Of a DNA stretch of 23,518 nt, positions 6,303 through 13,253 are shown in pieces (the first letter of the stretch is position 1; each line of letters opens with the position of its first letter). Under the pieces are notes generated by a model, which saw only the letters and a list, made by a program, of their open reading frames with translations, did no database searches and was not told the origin of the DNA. Location of the stretch: assembly GCA_964426915.1 (NCBI GenBank), contig CAYRTD010000052.1:1-23518 (forward strand), given 5' to 3'. The stretch comes from CAYRTD01 sp964426915. GTDB lineage: Bacteria; Bacteroidota; Bacteroidia; Bacteroidales; GCA-2748055. Made by a program: the position numbers and the translations under genes.

Positions 6303-6490
6303 AGCAACGCAGAACCGAGTGATAACGAGCTCACGCCTGTCCACGGTACTCCGGGAAATACCGCTGATGAGATCCCTCGGCTATTGCCCGGGATCAGTTC
6401 GGCTAAATGATTTTGAAAACCAAAATCATAGTCTCACTGATTTAACACTGAATGAGTATTTTGGACATTATGGACAGACACTAAATAGAA
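6303..6490 (+). repeat. Dispersed intergenic repeat, copy A
   Basis: Bases 6345-6440 match copy C (23423-23518) at 91 of 96 positions, and 6390-6459 match copy B (11331-11400) at 64 of 70. Similarity to copy B extends left, with gaps, to about 6303. A perfect hairpin lies at 6407-6429: stem ATGATTTTG, loop AAAAC, stem CAAAATCAT. A second inverted repeat, GATCCC/GGGATC, lies at 6371-6376 and 6390-6395. The last 28 bases (6463-6490) match 13226-13253 at 25 positions. The copy fills the gap between the encapsulin and pfkB genes; its end lies just upstream of the pfkB ribosome-binding site. Confidence 0.85.
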
Positions 6491-6503
6491 GAAAGGAATA
6501 AAA

Positions 6504-7451
6504 ATGAACATTCTTAGCCTAACAATGAATCCTGTGATCGACAAAAGCACACAGGCAGATATAGTTTTACCCAGAAAGAAGAGTCGTTGCGATCCCCCTA
6601 CATATGAACCCGGTGGGGGAGGAATAAATGTTTCGAGGGCAATAAGAAAACTTGGAAATCAATCCGTTGCCTGGTATCTGGCAGGTGGCAAGAGTGGAGA
6701 TCTTCTTTACGATCTTCTGGATGAAGAATACGTTGAACAGAGAAAATTTGATACTGACAAGGATATACGAGAGAATCTGATGGTTTTCGACAGGAGTACC
6801 GGAGAAAATTACAGGTTTACAATGGCAGGTCCTGAATTCTCAAAATCCGACTGGAAGGATATTCTCAAGGAAATTGAGAACCTTGACTCCCCTCCGGAAT
6901 ATTTGGTTGCAAGTGGGAGTCTAACTCCTGGTGTGCCGGATGACTTTTATGCCAGACTTGCTGAAAAATGCAAGAAAACAGAAACAAAATTTATTCTTGA
7001 TTCCTCAGGGAAATCATTGCAGGAAGCACTTAAATCTGAAGTATTCCTGATCAAGCCCAATTTCAGGGAAATGGCTTCCCTTCTGGGAAAAGAAAATATT
7101 ACCGGAATGGAAATGGAAAAAGAAGCCAGGAATTTCGTGGAAAGTAATCCCTGTGAAATTCTTGTTCTATCCCTGGGGTCCAAAGGTTCAATGCTGGTAC
7201 AGCCCGGTAAGAGGCCGCAGTATATCATCCCGCCGGAAATGCCTGTAAAAAGCGCTGTGGGTGCAGGCGATTCGATGGTGGCCGGTATTATTACCGGACT
7301 CGCAAAGGGATTTGATGTTCCCGAAGCTGTACAATATGGCGTGGCCGCCGGTACGGCAGCAACAATTACCGAAGGTTCCCAGTTATGCCGGAAAGAAGAC
7401 ACAGATGAAATTTTTGAGTGGCTGAAATCTTCCCGTAAAATACATAAATGA
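6504..7451 (+). CDS. pfkB: PfkB-type phosphofructokinase (6-phosphofructokinase 2 family)
   Basis: 315-aa ribokinase-superfamily sugar kinase, expected to phosphorylate fructose 6-phosphate with ATP. It shows the PfkB signatures: substrate-lid motif YEPGGGGINVSRAI (34-47), SGSLTPGVP (137-145), KPNFREM (184-190) and the catalytic VGAGDS with base D256 (252-257). The start MNILSLTMNPVID, the EPGGGGINV motif and the ending GSQLCRKEDT are closer to E. coli Pfk-2 than to 1-phosphofructokinases, but tagatose 6-phosphate or another hexose phosphate cannot be excluded. The ATG at 6504 has AAGGAA 5 nt ahead. Its stop overlaps the start of the GH127-like gene (ATGA), so the two are probably translationally coupled. 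Pfk-2 enzymes are often tied to stress or slow-growth metabolism. Confidence 0.9.
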   Translation: MNILSLTMNPVIDKSTQADIVLPRKKSRCDPPTYEPGGGGINVSRAIRKLGNQSVAWYLAGGKSGDLLYDLLDEEYVEQRKFDTDKDIRENLMVFDRSTGENYRFTMAGPEFSKSDWKDILKEIENLDSPPEYLVASGSLTPGVPDDFYARLAEKCKKTETKFILDSSGKSLQEALKSEVFLIKPNFREMASLLGKENITGMEMEKEARNFVESNPCEILVLSLGSKGSMLVQPGKRPQYIIPPEMPVKSAVGAGDSMVAGIITGLAKGFDVPEAVQYGVAAGTAATITEGSQLCRKEDTDEIFEWLKSSRKIHK

Positions 7452-9427
7452 TCCATATGAATCGTTCGACGTTATTTTACCTCATCATTATCTCATTTTT
7501 GAGCACTAAAAGGGGGAATACGCAAAATGAAACTGAAAGAATGAAGAATATATATAAATATGAAATACTAAAAGCCGGGAGCATTGAGCCCCAGGGCTGG
7601 ATCCGGAAACAATTGGATGACGATCTTAATCAGGGCTATATAGGTCAGTTTGATAAAGTTCATCCAACTGTGAATTTTAAAGTATTTATTAAACAGGACC
7701 GGCTTAGTCAACGCAGGCTTGGCTTAAGAAAAGAATGGTGGAGTGGTGAGCATGAGGGCTATTGGAAAGATGCTGTAATTCGCATGGCTTATTTAACTGG
7801 CGATGAAAAATACCGGGAAAAGGGAAGTGAATGGATAGAAGAGATCGTAGAACATACAGGAAAAAATGGTTATATAGGTATTTATGCAGAATGTGAAAGG
7901 CCAAATTGCCGTTTCAACCATGTAAGAGGAAACGGTGAGCTCTGGACCACCAGCAGAATATTAATGGCCTTACTAGCATATTATGAATTTACCGGTGATG
8001 AGAAAGCCCTGGAAGCTTCTGAAAAATCGGCAAAGCTTATTATGGAAAATTACCGGGAGGAAAATTATTTTGCCGTTACCTCCAAAGGAGGGGGCGTAAG
8101 TCATGGAGTTGGATTTTTTGAAAATCTTGAATGGCTGTACCGGATAACTGCAGATAAAGAATACCTGGATTTCGCTGTTAAATTATATGAAGATTTTAAT
8201 AACGGGATCGTCAGGGATGATGATCTAAAAACTGAAAATCTTCTGGAGGAGGATCTTTTATTTTTGAAACACGGAGCCCATATTGCTGAAGGTCTGTTTA
8301 TTCCCGAATTTATTGCAGCAATTACCAAAAGACCTGAAAAGAAAAAGGCTGCAGATAAGGTAATAGAAAAATTATCACTACACCTTACCCCTGGGGGAGC
8401 AATGAGATGCGATGAGTGGATCCGCGGCAGGAAAGGAACTGCGGATGAAAAATATGAGTACTGCGGGATCGCTGAAATGATAAGTCCGCTGAATAAAATA
8501 ATCTCACTTACAGGAGATTTACATCTTGCCGACAGTATAGAGACGATGACATTCAATGCCGCACAGGGGTCCCGTTTTCCTGTGCTGAAGGCTTTATCAT
8601 ATCTTACCACAGATAACAGGATCAAAATCAATCACCGTGAAATCGCAAAAAGAGAAACTTATGATGCTGCACATCTTGCTGCTGCCTGTTGTGTATTGAA
8701 TGGCGGACGGCTTATGCCCTATTTTGTAGAAGGAATGTGGATGAAAGATATTGAAAATGAAGGACTTCTTGCCTTATTATACGGCCCCAATGAATTGAAT
8801 ACAGAGATTAGAAATACAAAGGTGAAAATAAAGCAAGAGACTCATTATCCTTTTTCAGATAAGGTGAAAATGACCATACAACCGGAATCGGAAGTGGAAT
8901 TTCCTCTGATCTTGAGAAAACCTTATAATTGCAAAAACATGAATGTTCATTTACCGGAAGGGGCGCAGACTGAAGAAAAAGAAGACCGGTTTATTATTCG
9001 CAATAGCTGGAAAAATGGAGATGTTATTGAACTTGATTTTAATTTTGAAATAAAGGAAATTAAACAACCACCCTCCAAAACTGTTAGCAACGGTGGTGTA
9101 TATCTTAAGCGTGGAGCATTGGTATATGCTCTTCCTTTTGAACATGAGAGCAAAACAGTAAAGGAATACCGTAATAGTGGTTTCTACCGTTACAGGATCC
9201 GGGCAAAGAATAAAAAAGCATGGAATTACAGTTTGATCATCAGTGAAGACAGTGAATATGTCCCGTTAAAGGATGGAAAAAGTACAGATAAACCCTGGGA
9301 TGAGCCTGTCGTTAGTTTGAAAGCATGGCTTGAAAATGATCAAGGGGAGAAGGAAGCTTTTAAGCTCGTACCTATGGGAAATACAATTTTCAGAAGAGTC
9401 ACATTTCCGTTAAGCGATATTAACTAA
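7448..9427 (+). CDS. Secreted GH127-like (DUF1680) beta-L-arabinofuranosidase-type hydrolase
   Basis: 659-aa protein with an N-terminal signal peptide (hydrophobic YLIIISFLS, cleavage likely near residue 25). The core is an (alpha/alpha)-barrel: ILKAGSIEPQGWIRKQL near the start, then EHEGYWKDAVIRMAYLTGD, and GELWTTSRILMALLAYYEFTGD. The metal-thiol centre of GH127 appears preserved: E337-Y-C339 and the CC pair C414-C415 (CCVLNGGRL), which in characterised GH127 enzymes bind zinc and provide the nucleophilic cysteine. E323 may be the acid/base. C-terminal beta domains follow from about 450. The usual CCxPN context is changed, so the substrate may not be arabinofuranoside. ATG 7448 overlaps the pfkB stop; ATG 7457 is an alternative start. 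The glycosyltransferase gene begins 12 bp downstream. Confidence 0.85.
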   Translation: MIHMNRSTLFYLIIISFLSTKRGNTQNETERMKNIYKYEILKAGSIEPQGWIRKQLDDDLNQGYIGQFDKVHPTVNFKVFIKQDRLSQRRLGLRKEWWSGEHEGYWKDAVIRMAYLTGDEKYREKGSEWIEEIVEHTGKNGYIGIYAECERPNCRFNHVRGNGELWTTSRILMALLAYYEFTGDEKALEASEKSAKLIMENYREENYFAVTSKGGGVSHGVGFFENLEWLYRITADKEYLDFAVKLYEDFNNGIVRDDDLKTENLLEEDLLFLKHGAHIAEGLFIPEFIAAITKRPEKKKAADKVIEKLSLHLTPGGAMRCDEWIRGRKGTADEKYEYCGIAEMISPLNKIISLTGDLHLADSIETMTFNAAQGSRFPVLKALSYLTTDNRIKINHREIAKRETYDAAHLAAACCVLNGGRLMPYFVEGMWMKDIENEGLLALLYGPNELNTEIRNTKVKIKQETHYPFSDKVKMTIQPESEVEFPLILRKPYNCKNMNVHLPEGAQTEEKEDRFIIRNSWKNGDVIELDFNFEIKEIKQPPSKTVSNGGVYLKRGALVYALPFEHESKTVKEYRNSGFYRYRIRAKNKKAWNYSLIISEDSEYVPLKDGKSTDKPWDEPVVSLKAWLENDQGEKEAFKLVPMGNTIFRRVTFPLSDIN

Positions 9428-9439
9428 AATGATAAGGTA

Positions 9440-10216
9440 ATGAGAGAAAATGTAAGTATAATCATTTGTGCCTATAATGAAGAAACTACCATTGAAAATA
9501 TAATCAGAAAATGCCATGAATATAATCCCGGAAGCGAGCTTATTATTGTGGATGATGGTTCTTTCGATAAAACTGAGGAAATTCTCCTGAAACTCAATCA
9601 AGAAATTCCTTTTAAAAATATTCGTCTGAATGTTAACAAAGGTAAGAGTAATGCTATGGTTGTCGGTGTGGAGAATTCAACGAAAGAAATAATCCTGTTT
9701 TTTGATGCTGATGTTACAGGAATTAAGGAAAAACATTTTCATCAGCTTCTTGACCCTTTGACAAACGACCTTATCCCGGTGGACATGGTGCTGGGTTCTC
9801 CGTCCGAAACTCTAATAGATTACAGGGTTAACCCTTTTAAGAGTCTTACCGGCGAAAGAGCTTTGAGAAAAAAGAATATTGAGCCGATTCTGGAAAACAT
9901 CCGCGACATACGTTTCGGTGTTGAAACATATATAAATCTGTATTTTCAGGCTCATGGGAAAATTATTAAATATACCCTTCTCGAAGGCCTTACTCATCCC
10001 ACAAAGTACGATAAAACAACTTCAGCTCAGGCCACAAGAGAATTTCTTAGTGAAGGAAGAGAAATTGCAATGACTTTACTTCAAAATTATGATCTTATAA
10101 CAAAGCGGATCGGAAATTCATTTGAAGAAAAAGGTGACAGTATAAGGGATCAGTTTAAAAATCTCCAGGATGAGATAAATGAAAAAATTCAGGTTTTGTT
10201 AAGAAATAATGGCTAG
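9440..10216 (+). CDS. Family 2 glycosyltransferase, soluble
   Basis: 258-aa GT-A fold glycosyltransferase. It starts with the family pattern VSIIICAYNEE (5-15). It has the nucleotide-sugar binding DDGS (38-41) and the metal-binding DAD (89-91). Acceptor-side motifs TGERAL (137-142) and RFGVE (158-162) follow. The C-terminal 60 residues are charged and helical, likely coiled coil, and no membrane segment is seen, so it probably works at the cytoplasmic face of the membrane. Its last 8 nt overlap the next gene, which encodes a polytopic flippase-like protein. Such GT2/UPF0104 pairs often handle lipid-linked sugars. Donor and acceptor cannot be told from sequence. Confidence 0.88.
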   Translation: MRENVSIIICAYNEETTIENIIRKCHEYNPGSELIIVDDGSFDKTEEILLKLNQEIPFKNIRLNVNKGKSNAMVVGVENSTKEIILFFDADVTGIKEKHFHQLLDPLTNDLIPVDMVLGSPSETLIDYRVNPFKSLTGERALRKKNIEPILENIRDIRFGVETYINLYFQAHGKIIKYTLLEGLTHPTKYDKTTSAQATREFLSEGREIAMTLLQNYDLITKRIGNSFEEKGDSIRDQFKNLQDEINEKIQVLLRNNG

Positions 10217-11222
10217 AAAAAAAGTATTACAGGCAATTATATTTCTTGCTGTTGGTATTTTCATCTTCTGGTATATATTCAGGGATACTAATCTAAATGA
10301 ACTTAAAAAAGAGATCAATAAATTCAGCTGGTCCTGGATCGGAATTTCCATATTTCTTAATATACTGAGTCAAATGATCAGGGCTATCAGGTGGAAACTG
10401 CTATTTACTCCTCTGGGTTATTCTCCCGGAATTCATAATCTTTTTTTTTCCATTCTCATTCTTGCTTTTACAAATCAGATTATTCCTCGTGGAGGAGAAA
10501 TTGCCAGACTGGGAACCATCAACAGATATGAGAAAATACCTTTCGCCAAATTGTTCGGAACTGCCCTTGTGGAAAGACTCACAGACCTGATCATATTACT
10601 TCTTATTTTTGTAAGCCTTGTTTTATGGCAGTTTCCACTTTTCAAAAAAATACTTGCCCTGCCTGAGATAAGTCCCCAAAATATAAGCCTGCAAAATACA
10701 TTGCTGATCCTGGGAATTATAATCATAACTGCAATGCTGTTTTGGATCTTGTCAAGACGTTTTCACTTTTTTAAAAGATTCAGGTCAAAACTGGAAAAGA
10801 TAAAAAACGATACGGCAGAAGGCTTCAGATCACTTTCCGGTGTTAAAAATAAAACACTTTTTTTTGTATTATCCTTGCTTATTTATGCTTTGTGGCTGTT
10901 AATGCTGTACGTGCTGTTCTTTGCTTATCCTCCTGTTGAACATCTTTCGTTCAAAGCAGCGGCATTTACATTCGGACTGGCTACACTTGCTTTTCTATTA
11001 CCCATACAGTCCGGTATCGGAGCCTGGCATTTTGTGGTGATTCAGTGCCTGCTTTTATTCGGTATTGATACCGAAACAGGCAAAGCATTCTCACTTGTAG
11101 CTCATGCAGCCACGAACCTGGTTTATATTCCGCTCGGATTAATCACTTTCGTTTTGTTGTTTTTAGTTAACAGGAGTAAAAAAGCTCCGGTTCTGAAGCT
11201 GTCCGATAAGGAGATCAACTAA
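10209..11222 (+). CDS. UPF0104 / lysylphosphatidylglycerol synthase TM-domain family membrane protein
   Basis: 337-aa integral membrane protein with about eight hydrophobic helices, for example 8-24, 43-58, 78-95, 123-142, 163-182, 216-236, 249-266 and 300-323. It matches the membrane part of MprF-like flippases (LPG synthase TM family): the conserved segments are IRAIRWKLLF (61-70), TNQIIPRGGEIARL near 93-106, ERLTDLIILL and the PIQSGIGAWHF motif near residue 270. It lacks the soluble aminoacyl-transferase domain of MprF, so a flippase or lipid-carrier role is more likely than lipid lysylation. It overlaps the GT2 gene by 8 nt, which points to a joint glycolipid or polyprenol-sugar function. 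It ends the four-gene unit that starts at pfkB. Confidence 0.85.
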   Translation: MARKKVLQAIIFLAVGIFIFWYIFRDTNLNELKKEINKFSWSWIGISIFLNILSQMIRAIRWKLLFTPLGYSPGIHNLFFSILILAFTNQIIPRGGEIARLGTINRYEKIPFAKLFGTALVERLTDLIILLLIFVSLVLWQFPLFKKILALPEISPQNISLQNTLLILGIIIITAMLFWILSRRFHFFKRFRSKLEKIKNDTAEGFRSLSGVKNKTLFFVLSLLIYALWLLMLYVLFFAYPPVEHLSFKAAAFTFGLATLAFLLPIQSGIGAWHFVVIQCLLLFGIDTETGKAFSLVAHAATNLVYIPLGLITFVLLFLVNRSKKAPVLKLSDKEIN

Positions 11223-11233
11223 GACAGCCCTTG

Positions 11234-11400
11234 AGCAACAACACAGAACCGAGTGAAAAATGAGATCACAGCCTATCCAGGTACTCCGGAAAAAGTCAAT
11301 AATATCATTGATATTCCTCAACTGTCCTTCGGGATCAGTCCGGCTGAATGATTTTGAAAACCAAAATCATAGTTTTATTGATTTAACAATGAATGAGTAT
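11234..11400 (+). repeat. Dispersed intergenic repeat, copy B
   Basis: Bases 11331-11400 match copy A at 64 of 70 positions. The left part (11234-11290) aligns to copy A with small gaps and shares CAGAACCGAGTGA and GGTACTCCGG. The 9-bp stem hairpin is unchanged (11348-11356 with 11362-11370, loop AAAAC). It begins 11 bp after the flippase stop codon, in the same orientation as that gene. It ends at the GAGTAT of copy A and lacks copy A's terminal 28 bases. Confidence 0.82.
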
Positions 11401-11631
11401 ATATTTTACTTGATAAGCTCATGAATCATAGTTATTTGAACTTGTTGTCATGTAGAAATGTTTACATTTTTTGTGAAAATATTCCTCATCCATCAGGAAT
11501 TTTATTTTGTTTTTCAAAAGTATTCTTTCCATCAGTTCGCGAAATATCAGATTTTAAATAAAATCCGATCCTTGTTCTTATGCATCCTGTAGAGGCTTTC
11601 TTTTAGATTAGCGATCGCTTTTAATAATGAT

Positions 11632-11653
11632 AACCGGAAGCATCCGGTTTTTT
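11632..11653 (+). terminator. Rho-independent terminator upstream of the membrane-protein gene
   Basis: AACCGGA (11632-11638), loop AGCA, TCCGGTT (11643-11649), then four further T. It lies about 410 bp past the flippase stop, so it may end a long 3' leader of the pfkB-to-flippase transcript. Alternatively, it may insulate the gene at 11713. Confidence 0.7.
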
Positions 11654-11712
11654 ACTGAGTCTGGCATGAATTTTCCTGTATGATATAAATAATATATAAA
11701 AAGGATAGTAAT

Positions 11713-12114
11713 ATGAATGCACTCGGACTTTTTTATTTGATTTCAGTAGCCCTTATAATCACACTTTTCTTTACCTATGTTCTCAGAATCAAAGGACCCT
11801 GGGGGACTTTCTGGACTTTTTTTCTGATTATCCTGTTAGCAGTATTTGCCGCCGATGTATGGGTTGAACCTATGGGACCCTACTATAAGGATGTATACTG
11901 GTTACCACCGCTGGCTGTGGGACTGATTATTGCACTTTTACTTGCCTCAACCACTCCCAGTCCGAAAACACGAAGCAGACTTGCGGGGAAAGAAAAGGAA
12001 AACAATGAGGAGGAGTCTTCCGCTTTGGCTTTAGGTACATTTTTCTGGTTTGTTCTGATATTTATGCTGGTACTTGTTGTACTTGGCTTTTTTACGAATC
12101 CACATTTAGTTTAA
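11713..12114 (+). CDS. Small four-helix membrane protein of unknown function
   Basis: 133-aa protein that I do not recognise. Four hydrophobic segments are visible at about 4-26, 30-51, 62-82 and 107-128. A charged loop between the last two (KTRSRLAGKEKENNEEES) is probably cytoplasmic or periplasmic. The conserved-looking PWGTFWTFF and WVEPMGPYYKDVYWLPP stretches could be functional. AAGGA sits 7 nt before ATG 11713. It lies 29 bp ahead of a periplasmic TonB-domain protein, so the two may form a small envelope operon. No enzyme motif or transporter signature can be seen. Confidence 0.75.
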   Translation: MNALGLFYLISVALIITLFFTYVLRIKGPWGTFWTFFLIILLAVFAADVWVEPMGPYYKDVYWLPPLAVGLIIALLLASTTPSPKTRSRLAGKEKENNEEESSALALGTFFWFVLIFMLVLVVLGFFTNPHLV

Positions 12115-12143
12115 TTGTTTAATTATATAAAATCATTTTAATC

Positions 12144-12842
12144 ATGAAAAATTTATTAAAAAAAACAACATGTAAATCTCTTCTTATAGCACTTATTTTC
12201 CTGCCTCTCTCAGTTTCTTTGGAAGCACAGGAAGAAAAGTCATATCTGAATCTTGAGGAGATTGAGGATGAAAACATTGAAATTTTACATAGAATTTACC
12301 GGATCACCCGTGACTATCCCGCCTTTTCCTATGAATATGAATATGAAGATGGTGAATTGAAAAATGTTGTTGTACATGGTGTAGATGAAGACATGGACAG
12401 GAAAAAGCTGAGTGTTATGCTCATGGATCTTAAAGCTAATAAGAACCTGATTAAGAACAAGGAAAATCGTATCGGAGTTTATTATTCAGTTGATCAGGAA
12501 GCAAAACCGGTTGGCGGCGAAGAAGAATTCAGGAGCGAAATTCAAGAAGAAATAGTTTATCCTGAGCAGGTTGAAAACTGGGGTGTTGAAGGTACCCTGT
12601 TTGCCATGGTCGTGGTTGACGAAGAAGGAGAAATACCTTTCGTAGCAATAAATGAAGATATTGAAACCTCACGGGAAGACCTGTTGAATGACTTGAAGCA
12701 GCAGGTCGTTACAGCCATAAAAGAAACTTCCGGTGAATGGGATCCTGCAAAAGTTGAAGGAGTAAAGGTAGCTTCGCTTGTGGTTGTGCCTGTTCAGTTC
12801 GATCTTCAAGCTCACCCTTTCCTTCCGGGATTTATTTATTAA
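12144..12842 (+). CDS. Periplasmic protein with a TonB C-terminal-like domain
   Basis: 232-aa very acidic protein. A signal peptide (1-28, LIALIFLPLSVSLEA followed by QEE) predicts export. The N-terminal part (about 32-125) is unassigned; its segment 42-85 alternates acidic and aromatic residues (AFSYEYEYEDGE). Residues about 138-220 fit the TonB/TolA-like C-terminal domain: YPEQVENWGVEGTLFAMVVVDEEG, then a helix and WDPAKVEGVKVASLVVVPVQF. True TonB proteins have a membrane anchor and a proline-rich linker; both are absent. It is therefore more likely one of the Bacteroidota periplasmic proteins that borrow this fold than an ExbB-coupled energy transducer. A strong terminator follows 20 bp after the stop. 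Confidence 0.8.
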   Translation: MKNLLKKTTCKSLLIALIFLPLSVSLEAQEEKSYLNLEEIEDENIEILHRIYRITRDYPAFSYEYEYEDGELKNVVVHGVDEDMDRKKLSVMLMDLKANKNLIKNKENRIGVYYSVDQEAKPVGGEEEFRSEIQEEIVYPEQVENWGVEGTLFAMVVVDEEGEIPFVAINEDIETSREDLLNDLKQQVVTAIKETSGEWDPAKVEGVKVASLVVVPVQFDLQAHPFLPGFIY

Positions 12843-13243
12843 CGGCACTTTTACATTACAGGAAAAAACCGTATTAATTTTTTGATACGGTTTTTTTTAT
12901 TAGGCCCTTCGATATGGATCTTCAACCAGCAAAGGAACTATCCTTACGATCTTCAGAAAGCTCTTTAATCTCTGCATTTATTGTGTCTGGTGCCTGATAT
13001 TTTACTATCACTCTTAATATGATCATTTATCCTGCTTTGAAAGAATTAGAATTACCTGCTAAATGGTCTTGTAATCACCATTCATAGGGTAGGGTTCCTG
13101 GCCAACTATATATTTCTTTTTCGAAGGATATGACTGCACTTCCCGGCAAGCATAGGCACAAGCCCCAAAAAGCGGAGTTTACTAATGTAAATGTGCATTT
13201 TTGGGGCGAGCATAACGCAGATATCGGACATTATGGCCAAACA
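12843..13243. other. Convergent gene-free interval with terminator and structured repeat
   Basis: This 401-bp gap lies between two convergent genes. It starts with a terminator for the TonB-domain gene (12863-12898), continues with about 230 bp in which nothing is recognised, and ends with a composite hairpin and dyad element (13162-13253) that runs into the last bases of the P-type ATPase gene. A frame open across 13130-13345 is not protein-like. Confidence 0.7.
12863..12898 (+). terminator. Strong Rho-independent terminator
   Basis: AAAAAACCGTAT (12863-12874) pairs perfectly with ATACGGTTTTTT (12885-12896) across a 10-nt loop. The T run extends to 12898. It lies 20 bp past the TonB-domain gene. 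The A-tract on the left arm means it could also end transcripts arriving on the minus strand. Confidence 0.88.
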
Positions 13244-13253
13244 CTATATAGAA
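13162..13253 (+). repeat. Composite hairpin and dyad element (repeat locus D)
   Basis: GCCCCAAAAA (13162-13171) pairs perfectly with TTTTTGGGGC (13198-13207). Inside the 26-nt loop is a second perfect hairpin, TTTAC-TAAT-GTAAA (13178-13191). Next comes a dyad with CATAA (13211-13215) and TTATG (13231-13235) around GATATC (13220-13225). The last part, 13226-13253, matches the end of repeat copy A (6463-6490) at 25 of 28 positions and overlaps the ATPase stop codon. The layout resembles a mobile-element end or a site-specific recombination site, but no recombinase gene is in the window. Confidence 0.6.

Larger units (their letters stand above)
11223..11712. other. Gene-free interval with repeat copy B and a terminator
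   Basis: This 490-bp gap contains dispersed repeat copy B at its left end, an A+T-rich middle with no reading frame worth calling, a 10-bp palindrome AGCGATCGCT (11610-11619) and a strong terminator-like hairpin (11632-11653). A weak stem GATTTT/AAAATC sits at 11550-11565. Confidence 0.7.

Noticed and set aside
6289..6501. Frame across repeat copy A
   Set aside because: It lies wholly in a non-coding repeat; similar peptides at 13130-13345 come from the shared repeat tail, not from a gene family.
11610..11619. AGCGATCGCT palindrome as a HIP1-like element
   Set aside because: A single occurrence in the window, outside cyanobacteria; not enough to call.
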